Shown piece by piece: positions 35,275 through 46,253 of a stretch of 64,000 nucleotides of DNA (within the stretch, counting starts at the first letter, position 1; every line of letters begins with the position of its first letter). The notes under the pieces were generated by a model, which did not search any database, was not told where the DNA came from, and was given only the letters and a program-made list of their open reading frames with translations. The translations under genes were made by a program, and so were the position numbers. The stretch is taken from the NCBI RefSeq assembly GCF_018873765.1, contig NC_057919.1, positions 71,418,984-71,482,983 on the forward strand, given 5' to 3'. The DNA is from Telopea speciosissima. Taxonomy: Eukaryota; Streptophyta; Magnoliopsida; Proteales; Proteaceae.

Positions 35275-35487
35275 CTTGAGGACGAGGCGGGGGTTGAACC
35301 AGACCTCGTCGAGGGCAGGAAGAAGATTATCCAGGAAACCAGGCCTCAAATAGACAAGAGCGTTAGCGACGAGGAGGCCAGCAGTTACAGGAGGCTTTCT
35401 CTCCAACCGGTAATACTCGTTGACAGCGTGAAGGGCAAGAAGAGGGAGCATCCCTCGCGAAACCCGCCTTCCACCTTCTCTTTCCAT
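35275..35487 (-). CDS. RBL14: Rhomboid-like protease, coding exon 1
   Basis: Codes for residues 1-71 of the same protein as the exon at 505-1287. Seen: ATG at 35487, MLPLLALHAVNEYYRL, the KPPVTA stretch that opens the first membrane segment, and EVWFNPRLVLK at the end. A GT donor (35274-35273) follows codon 71 exactly, so the intron is phase 0. The piece missing here (HRDLKRFF) heads the other exon, which is the main evidence that the two belong together. An in-frame upstream ATG at 35541 would add 18 charged residues; I chose 35487 because the family usually starts a few residues before the MLPLLAL block. Reading past the donor gives unrelated sequence to a stop at 35176. Confidence 0.9.
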
Positions 35488-35639
35488 CTTCTTCTTCAAT
35501 TGCAAATTCTTCGCTCGCTTGCGTTTTTCCTCCAAATTCAAAAGTAAAATCCTTAATTTCTCTTTTCTAATAATTGGGTCCTGGTGCTCGTCGGCTCACT
35601 CAATGCTTGAACTTGCTCGTCGACGGTAGACAGTAAGCA

Positions 35640-35700
35640 GATAGTAAGGCGTAGACTATGTAGAGAGAGAGAGAGATAGAGAGAGAGAGAGGGAGAGGAT
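35640..35700. repeat. GA-rich microsatellite upstream of the rhomboid gene
   Basis: Runs of GAGAGA interrupted by GATA, about 150-210 bp upstream of the ATG on the minus strand, where it reads as a CT-rich 5-prime leader or promoter motif common in plant genes. Confidence 0.6.
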
Positions 35701-35824
35701 TTGTTGGAACCTTTGAAGGGATCAGAGATCGCCCAAAGGACAAGGCAGTCGGTCTGAACTTTCGTAGTTTAACATTTACCACTTGGCTTCTTTTCGTAGT
35801 AAAGCACCTCCTTTTGCTTTTTAG

Positions 35825-38220
35825 TTTGCTGGGTTTTTTACAAATGCCCCCTGAAAATTTCCATTTGTCCAAATGCCCCTTGAAAATGCTCATTTGTTCA
35901 AATGCCCTTTACAATTTTTCCCATTGCAAACTTCCCCTACTTTCAAAACAATGTAGCATTTTGGTCCAGTTAATTTGGCATCATCTTCTCCAAACGGTTT
36001 AAGGTTTGAAATTGAAAATCAAACCTTAAACCATTTGGGGAAGTTGAACTCTAAAATCAAACCTCCAAAATTAAAGTTGCAGTGAAAAAATTTATTCGAG
36101 TTCGCTCAAATATTTACATGAAGGCAACTAATTCCTGCTTCTCATAGAAATCAAAATCCACAATTCTAGGGTAGAGATCTTGATTCCTATTGTTGTTCAC
36201 GGAATTGAAACATGAAGTTGGAAGATGCAATTTATATAATGCACGGTTGTCTATGTTGTCTAAAGTAAAATGGGGCAATTCTTGGCTGTGTAGACTCTCG
36301 CGGTCCAAACTGAGCCTAATCAGAGTTACGAATCCACACTTATGGATGAGCAGTTGCATCCACCACTAAGTATTTGCTCTTTTGATCTTCTTAAAGAAGA
36401 TGGAGAAGTCATAATTACTCTTAAGTCGAACTGAATCGGCAGCAGAGAGTTGTCAATCCAATGTTTTCCATGACCAGCCAGTCCTTTGTACTTCATACCC
36501 TCCTTGACAATCATTAAAATCCTCCCACCAGTCGATCCAACAGTTCCATTTTGTCTTTCTTCAACCTGGTTTTCACATTAAGTTATGGTTCGTTCTGAAC
36601 AAAGCTTATCTGATAGAACAAGTTATCTTTCACTTGCAGAAGTCTTTGTATGCACATCATTCACCCACAACTCTTTTATAAATTGGATCAGAAATGACAA
36701 CTTAAATATCATGCTATCATTTTCAGTTCGCTCAAATATTTCATTATAAACGATCTCAGCAACAAATTCCCTCATCCCTTGGCTTGATTCATGGGAAACT
36801 TTCTTCACTGCAACTTCAATTTTGGAGGTTTGATTTTAGGGTTCATCTTCCCCAATTGGTTGAAGAAGGCGGTATCCCTGTAATGATGGAAATCGTGGAG
36901 GTGGGATCGCAAAGGCAGAAGGAGATTGCGGCCACCATTCTGTAGTAGATTTGTGAGGACAACTTGCATCATTAGTATGGATGCCCGTGAAGGCGTGATA
37001 CCACCGTTGGTTGCTCTGTCACAATCCAGCACAACCAGGGCTAAACAGAAAGTTGGTCACACTTTCTTTTTTTTTTTTTAATTCTCTTCTAATTCGTGCT
37101 CCATTGACCTTCTCTCTCTCTCTCTTCTTCTCCCCTGGGCCCCAACCCCTCTTCTCTTGTTGCCTTCTTGGGGAGAAGAATCGAAACTGTGATGGTCGAC
37201 AGGGCAGGGGGTAGGGGGTAGGGGCAAGGGGTACAGGGGTACAGGGGCTTGGGTGATGGTATGCGGGTGGGCTGGGGCCTGGGGTGGGTTTGGCGGTGGT
37301 CGTTGGGAGTGCAGGGCAAGGATGGTGAGGATGGCAAGTGTAGAGGTAGAGAGGAGGACGGCGACGGGGGTGGCATGAAGTTCAGGGGGTAAGAGTGGGT
37401 TGCAGCAGAAGGTGTGATTGCATGAAGAAGAAGCAGCAGTTAAGGGGCAAGTTGGTCATTATAACGTCATAAGTTTAAGTTGAATAACTCATAAGGGTAA
37501 AATGGATTTTTCCATTCAACCACTAACATCAGACTAGCACCGTCAAGTTTCATGGGGGTTGTCAAGTAATTATTTGAAAACTTGGGTGTATCAAGCAATC
37601 AGACCATAGTACATGGGGTGTACAGGTAATTTTCCTAAAATTATTTCCCATCCATGGTTTTAAAATTCTTGATTAGATTGGTCGGATCGAAAGTTGGGGC
37701 ATCGCTGATTTCTATTGCAAGGGAGGGTTACAAGTTATGGTGGTTGTTAGTGATGGGCAGAGGTAGTGCTTGCGGTGGAAGGTTCCAGGTTAGGGTTTCA
37801 GATAGGAGAGAGGGTTTTCAGCAAGAGTTTGGAAGGTTTGGGGGTTTTTTAATGGCCAGTGCGGTAGGATCACAAGGGTTGAGGGTTCCATTCAAGGTTT
37901 GCTTCCTCTTCTCCAACGACTGCAAATCGCCACAGCAGGAGCAGTAGAGTGGAGGGTGGAGGGCTTGTTCAACAATGAAAAGGAAAGTATCCTTTACTAT
38001 GGCCAAAGGGTAAATGGGTCACTTTTAAGGGTAGTTTGGGCATTTAGAATTTTTTTAACCCATGACCTCTTCACTAAACGGTGACTGTCCAACGGACAGT
38101 GGCTACTTGTAAGAAATCATAAAATATAGGGGGTGTTCAAATAATTACTTGAAAAGTTTGGGGTATCAAGCAATCAGGCCATGGTACAGGGGGTGTACAA
38201 TTAATTTTCCCCAAAAAATT
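35825..38220. repeat. Decayed Mutator-like DNA
   Basis: Starts with a GGGTTTTTTACAAATGCCCC end typical of Mutator-like termini. Inverted copies of CAAACCTCCAAAATT(A/G)AAGTTGCAGTGAA lie at 36055-36088 and 36800-36833. Direct repeats of a TCAAGCAATCAG(A/G)CCAT...GGGGTGTAC block lie at about 37530-37640 and 38105-38217, each ending in TAATTTTCC. I could not define one element with matching ends, so several nested or rearranged copies are likely. ORFs at 36805-38084 are in low-complexity or repeat DNA. Confidence 0.5.
36749..36814 (-). pseudogene. Possible captured fragment of an L-type lectin receptor kinase
   Basis: 22 codons reading VAVKKVSHESSQGMREFVAEIV, matching the kinase ATP-lysine region typical of plant L-type lectin receptor kinases (VAVKxVSHxSxQGMxEFVAEI). 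The similarity stops abruptly at both sides, and the V-A-V-K end overlaps an inverted-repeat arm. Inferred to be a gene piece picked up by a Mutator-like element; it is short, so chance or convergence is not excluded. Confidence 0.45.
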
Positions 38221-39209
38221 CACAATTTCTCATGTGGCAGACATGGTAGATTCATGTTTAAGGGAATTTAATCAAAGGGACTCTCTAAATGACACCTCCA
38301 AAAATTTTATTGTCAACTTGTAACTTCCTTTTGATTGCTCCTTGCCTTATTCCCTAAAGTTCTTTAAGTCGGGGTGAAAGAGTGTTTCAAAAATAAATTG
38401 AAAATGACTCTTCCTTATGTCATTACCAAATTAAAAGCCATCATTGTCTTGAACATTTTTTTAAAATGCACATGTGAAATGACATGATTTACCATTTGGG
38501 GGGGGGGGTTGGGCACACCGCTCACTTCAGGTAAGCAAGCAACCTTGACTAATGGAAGGGGTGGGATGAGAGGGGCAGGGAGCTCCTTTCCCATGAGGAG
38601 GAGAGAGATAGACACAGAGTGGGTACCCTGACAGCATGCTCATTCTTTTCCCATAAATTATTTAACACCGTAAGAGGTGTCAATAAAAATATCCATTCAT
38701 TAAATATGACATCATAGTGACAATAAAGTATGAAAATATTGAAAATTGGCTTTTGCATGCCATATGTAGGATGGCTGTCCTAAATAGTTATCCATATATT
38801 TGAGCTGATCATGATAACTCTTATAGAGTGCACCTAAATGTTAAATTTGGTAGCCTACCTAATGTATATATATATAGTAGATCAGTTCTCTAACAACCCA
38901 ATCTTAGACCAAGATCAGATCATTAATTGTAACATGGGGTGTGATTCCATTAAGCTTAAACTTATTACAAGAGTCATGAATAATGAATACAATATGGTTA
39001 CAAATTCTGAGATGAAACATCCCAAATGGTATCTGATCATAGACAACATTCACAAATGGATTTTTTATTTACCTTTACATTTATCCCTCTCTGCTCTAAT
39101 GACATAACTCAAAGTAACAATGACAATGGTAGTAACAATGACAATGGTAAAGTGATTGTCTCTTCCTTATGCATCCAATTTTCCATCACTAATGCACCCT
39201 ATATTACTA

Positions 39210-39673
39210 TGTGCAGGACATTTTAACAAGAAATTAAACAGAGTTGGATGGGTTTTTGGAAATTTGATAAACAACAACTTTGTATTGGTACAGTTAGGCA
39301 ACACCAATACCCTCAATCACATTGATATTGAAGCTAGAGGACTGTATGAAGGCCTCACTTTTGCGCTCCCAAAAGGATGGACCGATGTACAATTGTGGAA
39401 GGCATCCGAGGAGCTACAACAACTGATTAAGGAACCATTCCCCCCCCCCCCCATACCTTTGGAACACTTATCATATTTTGGATCATTTACAATTTCTAAC
39501 TAAAACAATCATGCTTTGTAATATTTGGGATATCGTGACTTCACTAGTTTTTGATAAGCTTGCCATCAAAGCAAGCACCAACCAGGGTGGGACTTTTCTC
39601 TATGGATCTGTAATAGACATTTATCTTTGCTTTAGTTTATATTTTTTCTTTCTATTATCAAAAAAAAAAAAAC
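39210..39673 (+). mobile_element. LINE 3-prime remnant with RNase H-like region and poly(A)
   Basis: A frame with GWVFGNLINNNFVLVQ, HIDIEARGLYEGLTFALPKG and VQLWKASEELQQLI resembles the C-terminal RNase H domain of plant LINEs. Then a C-run (39440), TTTCTATTATCAAAAAAA and a 13-base A tail at about 39660. No reverse transcriptase remains. Confidence 0.55.
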
Positions 39674-39978
39674 CCATCTTAAATGGTGGATTCTTCGAGC
39701 CATTTAGCAAATCCTTCCCAAACGAATGGACAGAAATGACCCCTATTTCGCGATAACATTTATTTTCACTATCTTATGAAACCTTGGATTCACTTTTATT
39801 AATTTCTTTTGTTTATTTTATGGGAAGAAGAATGCTGCTTGGTAGCGTCCCACTATGCCCTCTCACATGGGCAGTGACATGACCAGCTCACCCTTCCCCT
39901 TGGATGCCTATGGACGTGCTTCCATTGGCCCCTGCGTTGACGTAAGGGCCATGCAGCTTGGCAGCAAACCCCTTCCCT

Positions 39979-40650
39979 TTATTTTATGGGAATGTGTTCT
40001 CTGTGGCCCCTGCGCCAACATGGGAGCCAATGGGAGTGCACGCAGAAGCATCAATAAGGGTGGGATTTCCGCCTTTCATGGGGGCGGGCGGTCATTTTGT
40101 CCCACTTGTGTTTGGGCATAGGGGCCACACTCCTAGAAAGAGTCATTTTCCTCTTATTTTATAATTAACTTTGATCACTGGGATTTGCTATTGTTGTGTA
40201 CATAGCAAATCAAAAAAATGAGAGGTAAGGATTTCTTTGTCTTTCTACTTAGGAGGGGGCTGGGTTTGAGTATTGGTAAAGTGGGGTTGGCTTAGGATTT
40301 TAAAAATTAGTTATTTTATGGGAATGTGTTCTTTGTTCGAGAGTGTGGCCCCTGCGCCAACATGAGAGCCACTGGGAATGCACGCAGAAGCATCAATAAG
40401 GGTGGGATTTCCGCCTTTCATGGGGGTGGGGCGGTCGTTTCTACCCATCTTGTGTTTGGGCGTAGGGGCCACACTCCTAGAAAGAGTCCTTTTCCTCTTA
40501 TTTTATAGTTAACTTTGATCACTGGGATTTGTTGTTATTGTCCACATAGCAAATCAAAGAATTAGAGGTAAGAATTTTCTGTCTTTCTACTTAGGAGGGG
40601 GCTGGGTATGAGTGTTGGTAAAGTGGGGTTGGCTTAGGATTTTAAAAATT
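39979..40650. repeat. Tandem duplication, period 332 bp
   Basis: Two direct copies, 39979-40310 and 40311-about 40650, each beginning TTATTTTATGGGAATGTGTTC and ending CTTAGGATTTTAAAAATTAG. The differences are few, with small insertions. Not coding. Confidence 0.9.
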
Positions 40651-40894
40651 AGGAATCGATCCAGATTAGAATCGGCCAAGGCTGATCCTGATTCCTAGTA
40701 ATCTTGAGTAGACCAAGGTGGATCGAGTGTGGTTGGTAGATCTGAGCCAATTTAGTTGATAAAGAACCATGATAGGCACACGGTCAAACATGCATCAACA
40801 CGATGGACTTGTGCCACCATCTTGTAATTTAAAAATATTGCAGTATATCAAGAGGGAACCATATAAAAGGACGAGGGAGGAGGGGGGGGGGAGT

Positions 40895-41455
40895 AATCTA
40901 ACTGGTTTATTTAAGAAACTCTACTATAAAATCTCTCTTCCCGGGCTGTTGGGGAGCATTGACTCTTCAAATGGGAGATGAAGCAAATAATCTCCACAGC
41001 CTTAAACAAACCTAACAAAATAATCTCTGATGGCAAAGTTTTTCCTTCACCCTGGGTGTGGAAAATTACAGTCATCAATGGCCATAAATGTCTACCCCCT
41101 ATTTACGAATGGTCGATAATACCTCTACTGTTGCACGATACCTTTTTCGTGCCATCTAAATCCCTCAGTCAAGGGACTTTACTATAGGTGTGGAAAAACT
41201 CGAGGGGAGAAGAATCTATCTGATTAATTTAAGAAACTCTGCTCGAAGATCTCTCTTCCCGGGCTTTTGAGAGGGGGGGCATTGACTCTTCAAATGGAGA
41301 TGAAGCATCCAACCTCCACAGCCTTAAAACAAACCCAACAAAATTACAACCATCAATGGCCATAAATGTCTGCCCCCCTATTTACAATAGGTCGGTAATA
41401 CCTACACTATTGTGTGATACCTCCTCCGCACCATCCGAACCCCTCGACCATTGAA
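40895..41455. repeat. Tandem duplication, period about 318 bp
   Basis: Shared blocks: TTAAGAAACTCT...TCTCTCTTCCCGGGCT, GCATTGACTCTTCAAATGG, ACCATCAATGGCCATAAATG (ATCATCAATGG in copy 1), TACACTATTG/TCTACTGTTG. The copies start at about 40911 and 41229. More diverged than the 332-bp pair beside it; not coding. Confidence 0.82.
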
Positions 41456-41459
41456 GAAT

Positions 41460-42405
41460 CAACAAATTGGGGGTTTGGGACCGCACAAAATCAATTAAGT
41501 GATGTTGCACTTAAGTCATGCTTGGGAAAAGAAGCGGTTGGGATTGCATCAGGAGAGGGAGGGGGAGGGGAAGCTAGAGAGGGAGAGAGAAAAATAGAGA
41601 GGGGCACAAGTAGAGGGTAGGAACATGGGGGTGCTGTAGCGGCAGGGGAGGGGGTAGGGCGCCGGAGAAGGAGAGGTAGAGAAGAAGATTTCAGATTTCA
41701 AATTATTTTAAAATAAATTTTGGACTGAGTTTTCCTTTAGCCATGGTCAAGGTAGATCAATTGACCGAGACCTTCAATCGGTGTCCATGGTTATTGCACA
41801 ACAATCGAGGGGATATGTTCGATCATTCGTAAACAAGGGGCATAGAAGTACAACCATTGATGACTGTATAGTTCTTTCATCGAAGGGTATGTTTGAACAT
41901 TCATAAATAGGAAGGTTACTTCCTCTAGAATAACCTTTAAAACACACTTTTTGATCAGTGCAAGATAATTTTTTTTTTAATATACGATGCAACCCTTTTT
42001 TTGGAGTCTTTTTCAAGATGATGTAGCACTTTTAGCACAATACACCCAACAACAGTTCTCAAGATGATTAACCGATTCATGCTTGCTCACTGGCTGTTTT
42101 ATATATCGTATTGATTGATTTGTGACATCAAGTGACTCCACCTATTTAGAGGCAAATGAACTAGCTATTAAATTAGCCATTAAAGTCAAGCTCAATTTCT
42201 TCTTTGAACATTTGAATTCTTCTTTCATTCCCAGGAGAAACTAGCTGTTAGAGAGCCATTTTCAATTCAAAATAGTTAGAATTATTAATCCGTTTTAGTC
42301 TCCAATGTTTAACTTATAATTTCCAAGAAAAATTAATTGTTGGAGTTTCTTAACATCAGTGGAGATGTTTAAGAGATCCACTCAAGTGATTAGAGTGCAA
42401 GTGGT
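41460..42405. other. Intergenic, non-coding
   Basis: Purine-rich low complexity at 41550-41680, then AT-rich DNA. No gene seen. Confidence 0.4.
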
Positions 42406-42414
42406 TATTAATAA

Positions 42415-43581
42415 GGAAAAATTTCTTAGATCCACTAGATTAAAAAAATAATTACAAGTTAAGTATATTTAAAATTTATATTACATCCACAAATATAGAA
42501 TTTTTAAAAGATTTACCTAATCCCCAAATTAGTTAGTATTTGTTCCGCCCAACAAGAAAATAGAATTAGGCTTCCTAAAATACCCTTTGACATCATTTTT
42601 TTTCCATAATTTAAGCCTAATGATAAGGTTTATTAACTTAACCAATAAACTCATATCAGTTTCACAATTCCCTCTTTGTTCCTTCTTTCCCTTAGTTGTA
42701 GGTGATGGCATTCTCCAATCCTTTCACTGGATTAAATGTCGCCCATCCAAATTGGCCGCTATATGGGTCCACACTGAAATCCCAATCTGTCTTCCCCAAT
42801 GATTTTGCTATTTCTTACAAAGTCACTGCATAAGATAAGCAACAACAACAATTAATACTAGATAACTACAATAGTTTTTTTTAATTGAAATCACTCTGGA
42901 AAATCCCTTAAAATATAAGTTCTTGACTACATTCATGTATGACCTAGGAGCCATGAGAGGGGAGAACAATGAGGAGAGAGAACATAAAGGTTGCAGGACA
43001 CCCTGTTCATGCGTCGCCTCAAAGTTAATAACAGTGATGTTTGTCTGTAAAATCATTAATTGTGGAAGAAAATGTCAATTTCCTTATAATCTTTTCACAT
43101 TTTAATTCAAGTTTTTTTGGTAATACATTTTTATTCAAGTTAAAACAATGATTCTAGACAAGTTTTAATCCATTAATGAATGATGATCGGGGCTGCTGTG
43201 GATTTTCTGTTTTAGGTCATCATTGATCTTAGAACAACTACTTGTTGGGATCCCGACAAAGAGGGAAAGAAGAGGAGGGAACCCAATCCAACGAATAGGG
43301 AAAGCAGAAGGAACGAAGAGGGAATTGTGCAATTGATATGAGTTTATCGGTTAAGTTAATAATCCGTATCTTTAGGCTTAAAATTATGGGGAAAAAAATG
43401 ATGTCAAAGGGTATTTTAGGAAGTTTAATTCTATTTTCTTGTTGGGCGGGACGAAAACTAACTAATTTGGGGATTAGGTAAATCTTTTCAAAATTTATAT
43501 TTGTGGATGTAAAACAAATTTTAAATATACTAATCTTGTAAAAAAAAAAAATTTAATCTCGTGGATCTAAGAAATTTCCCC
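42415..43581. mobile_element. Mutator-like foldback element, 1,167 bp
   Basis: Flanked by 9-bp copies TATTAATAA (42406-42414) and TATTCATAA (43582-43590), 8 of 9 matching. The ends are inverted repeats of about 290-310 bp (42415-42700 and 43270-43581) sharing AAATTTCTTAGATCCAC, ACATCCACAAATATA, CCGCCCAACAAGAAAATAGA and TACCCTTTGACATCATTT. No transposase. The centre (42701-43260) is unique and holds a short open frame at 42705-42833. Confidence 0.85.
42705..42833 (+). other. Short open frame in the foldback element centre, unassigned
   Basis: 42 codons starting MAFSNPFTGLNVAHPNWPLY and ending YKVTA. It follows TTTCCCTTAGTTGTAG, which looks like a splice acceptor. It could be a captured exon start; I do not recognise a family. 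Weak evidence. Confidence 0.25.
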
Positions 43582-43591
43582 TATTCATAAT

Positions 43592-44415
43592 GAATAAAAA
43601 ACCTTTCCAACTTTTTAACCACACAACATTAAACATTATCGCACAAAAGACCGAACGATAGTCATGGAAGACCATGCCTGCAAGGACTCGAGACTATCAC
43701 TCTTGAACATGGATGGAAGCAGGTCATAGAAGACTACGAGATCGTCTGTCTGAGAAGACTTGGTCTCACTAATTCTTAGATATTTACGAAAAATCACACA
43801 AAAGATTGCGATGGTCGTCTACGGACACAAAGCTTTAAACATCGGTTATTTGTAACCTATGACTTAGAATGTTTTTGGTTTGCCAATTAAGTTCGGCCAT
43901 CCATCCCTAGTTCTTGGTTTTAACAATTAGGTCTCTTTTTTATGTCACTATCATGGGCTTTTTACATCTTGTTGATCATATACATTAGGATTACAAAGAT
44001 ATGCTAATTATAATCTAATTATAATATTTTATCTTGAAAGATGCCTTCAATTACTTGATGTAGGTTTCAACTACTTGATCTTTCAAGTTAAGAAAGATCG
44101 TTTCCTATACGCGGAAGAACGTCTTCAACAATTCTTCATTCAATCAGTATGTCTTGTTCTTTTTTCAATTGTACCCTTCAGCAACTTGGGTTACATAATA
44201 TACTTATCTTATTAACACACATGTTAGTACACCTTAACACACATCACATAATGATTTTTATATCTGAAACACATAACATGTAAATGGAACATTTTAGATC
44301 CAATAGTCTCTACAAAGGAACCACACAAAAAAAAAGTTGGTTAGTTAACTTAATTGAAAACAAGCCATTCTTAACTATGATGGCGGTTACAGTAATTAAC
44401 TTTTCTAACTAGAGA
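43592..44415. other. Intergenic, non-coding
   Basis: AT-rich, with a small inverted repeat around ATCTTGAAAGATGCC / CTTTCAAGTTAAGAAAGATCG (44030-44100). No gene seen. Confidence 0.4.
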
Positions 44416-44423
44416 TATATATA
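44416..44423 (+). promoter_or_regulatory. TATA-like element before the tRNA gene
   Basis: TATATATA ending directly at the tRNA start. Plant tRNA genes often have such AT-rich upstream elements, but usually some tens of bases away, so its role here is unsure. Confidence 0.3.
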
Positions 44424-44495
44424 GGTTCTATGGTGTAGTGGTTAGCACTCTGGACTTTGAATCCAGCGACCTGGGTTCGACTCCCGGTAGGACCT
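44424..44495 (+). tRNA. tRNA-Gln (anticodon UUG)
   Basis: 72 nt. The acceptor stem GGTTCTA pairs with TAGGACC. The D arm contains TGGTGTAGTGGTTAGCA (box A). The anticodon stem CTGGA/TCCAG encloses loop CTTTGAA, giving anticodon TTG (reads CAA, Gln). The T arm is CTGGG-TTCGACT-CCCGG (box B, GGTTCGACTCC). No intron and no encoded CCA, as in plant nuclear genes. Stems are intact, so it should be functional. Confidence 0.97.
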
Positions 44496-44500
44496 TTTTT
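44495..44500 (+). terminator. RNA polymerase III terminator of tRNA-Gln
   Basis: Run of six T residues directly at the end of the tRNA gene, the usual Pol III stop. Confidence 0.85.
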
Positions 44501-44925
44501 AATTTTTTAGGTCAGCATCAGGTTGTCGGCGGAAATTCAGATAGCAATCTGAAAATTTCATTTTGTCATCTGCATTTCCTTAGAAAATTTTCTCAAGGCT
44601 GGGAATTTCCGCTCCATCCTGCTTCTTCTCGTCCTGGATTGTGGGATCTCGTTGCTGGGTTTGATGTTTCAGAGGAAGACTTCCGTATATTCTCTCCTTT
44701 CGTATAGGAATTTACATGTAGGGTTCTCAAGAATCTTTTTTGAATTCGGAACCTTGTCCAATACCTTTAGTGATTGGAAATTGGATTCGGAGTCTTTAAG
44801 TGCCTCCATCCGATTCAGCTGTTTAGGAATTGATCAGATAACTTTCGATTTCAATTTTGAATTGATTGATCACTTTTCGATATTTCAGGTGCTGATCGAG
44901 TTCCAGTAGTACTCAAACTGCGTTC

Positions 44926-44948
44926 ATGGACTCGATCGAGTTGGTCAA
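44926..44948 (+). CDS. F-box/kelch protein, coding exon 1 (23 nt)
   Basis: ATG at 44926 codes for MDSIELV plus two bases (AA) before a strong donor AA|GTAAGT. Joined in phase to the acceptor at 46252-46253 it makes codon AAT and leads straight into PIIPGLPDDLALRC, mirroring the short leader before IIPGLPDDLALRC in Arabidopsis At1g16250. The frame of exon 2 has a TGA upstream and no ATG, so a separate start exon is required, and this is the best candidate. The upstream 44510-44925 is probably the 5-prime UTR. Confidence 0.75.
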
Positions 44949-45257
44949 GTAAGTTATTTTATTATTATTATTATTAATTTTTTTTTTAAATTCTTGATTG
45001 AGTTTCCAATAACTGAATGGAGCTTGAAGCGTTGTAAGGCATTGAGAAACCGGCCGCTTTGCATATTCGCTTGTTGATGTTTACATACATGTTTGTCTTT
45101 TTTTTGTTTGGTTCATATACTCCTTGTGCTAAGTTTTAATGGGATGTAAAGCTCTCTTTTCTCCATGAAAAGAGGAGAAAAAAGAATTTGACCAAATTTG
45201 AATGCAAGAAAGCAAGTGAGGTCATCTCTTAAGCCTCTAAACCTCTTGCTTGACACC

Positions 45258-45258
<1 letters not shown>

Positions 45259-45313
<55 letters not shown>

Positions 45314-45315
45314 AC
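45259..45315. repeat. AT/AG compound microsatellite in F-box intron 1
   Basis: About 14 AT units run directly into about 12 AG units. Likely length-variable between individuals. Confidence 0.97.
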
Positions 45316-46253
45316 AAGGAGAGAAAAGGAAACAGCTTGATAGATCAACTCTTGACCCGGTAATTGATTGAGTTTTAGACATGGACATGTGGTAAATGTT
45401 TTTTTCCCCATTATTCAGAACTTTTCAATTGTTCTGAAACTTTCAAGTGATTGATAAGCTTTCCTCTAGGCATAAAAAGACTCATTAGTAGTCTAAGTTT
45501 GTGAAACTTTCTACTAGTGTAACATTCAGTTTTTTATCCATGGGTATTATTATTATTACTATCACTATTAGTGCTGTTGTTGTTAATTATTATTATTGGT
45601 ACTGCTGCCGCTGCTATTGTTGTTGTGTGCAATCTTTTTAGTTTGTTAAGATTTATTTCTAGAGTGGACATAGTGACATTTAGAGGTAAAGAAGACTATT
45701 GAGGGGTCCAATCTTGTAATAACTACCACTGTGATACATGAAGAGTGGTTTGGGAGCCCTCAATGTAAGAATTCCTCTTAGTAGATTATGTGTGTCAATA
45801 TAGCCATTCAATCAATCAACGTTTTCTTTATCATCTGCCAGTCTTGAACATAAACTTGATTGCTAGTGTCATTCTGTGGGGTAAACAGTCTTTCCTAGTT
45901 TTGAGTCATTCAGCAAGAATACTCATTTTCCAACCAGTTCCAGAGACTTCTGGTTTCTGCACAAGCCTGTATAATTTTCACGTCCATTGCCCTGCCAGAC
46001 TTTCACCTTGTCTATGTCTTTGTTACCTAGTTAGGACCCACACCTAACAGTGGGTGTTGACTGTTTGCATGTGAGCTAGGTATAATGAACACATTTATCT
46101 GGTGGACGTTAAAAATCATGATATATTGGTTCACTTCTCCAACTGACCAGACCATCTTTTTGTCCCCTCTCCTCTTCCGCTCCCACTTTTAAGTGTACTT
46201 GTCTCTTTATCTTGAATTCTGATCTGGAGTCACCTTAGGGAATCTGGGCATAG

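Noticed and set aside
37654-38084. Plus-strand frames of 97 and 61 codons
   Set aside because: They lie between two direct Mutator-like repeats in G/T-rich DNA with no homology I recognise.
39855-40508. Plus-strand frames sharing INKGGISAFHGGG
   Set aside because: They share the phrase only because the DNA is a 332-bp tandem duplication; the frames are not preserved between copies and have no domain.
44438-44707. 89-codon frame starting inside the tRNA
   Set aside because: Its first codons are the tRNA-Gln sequence itself; the rest is probable 5-prime UTR of the F-box gene.
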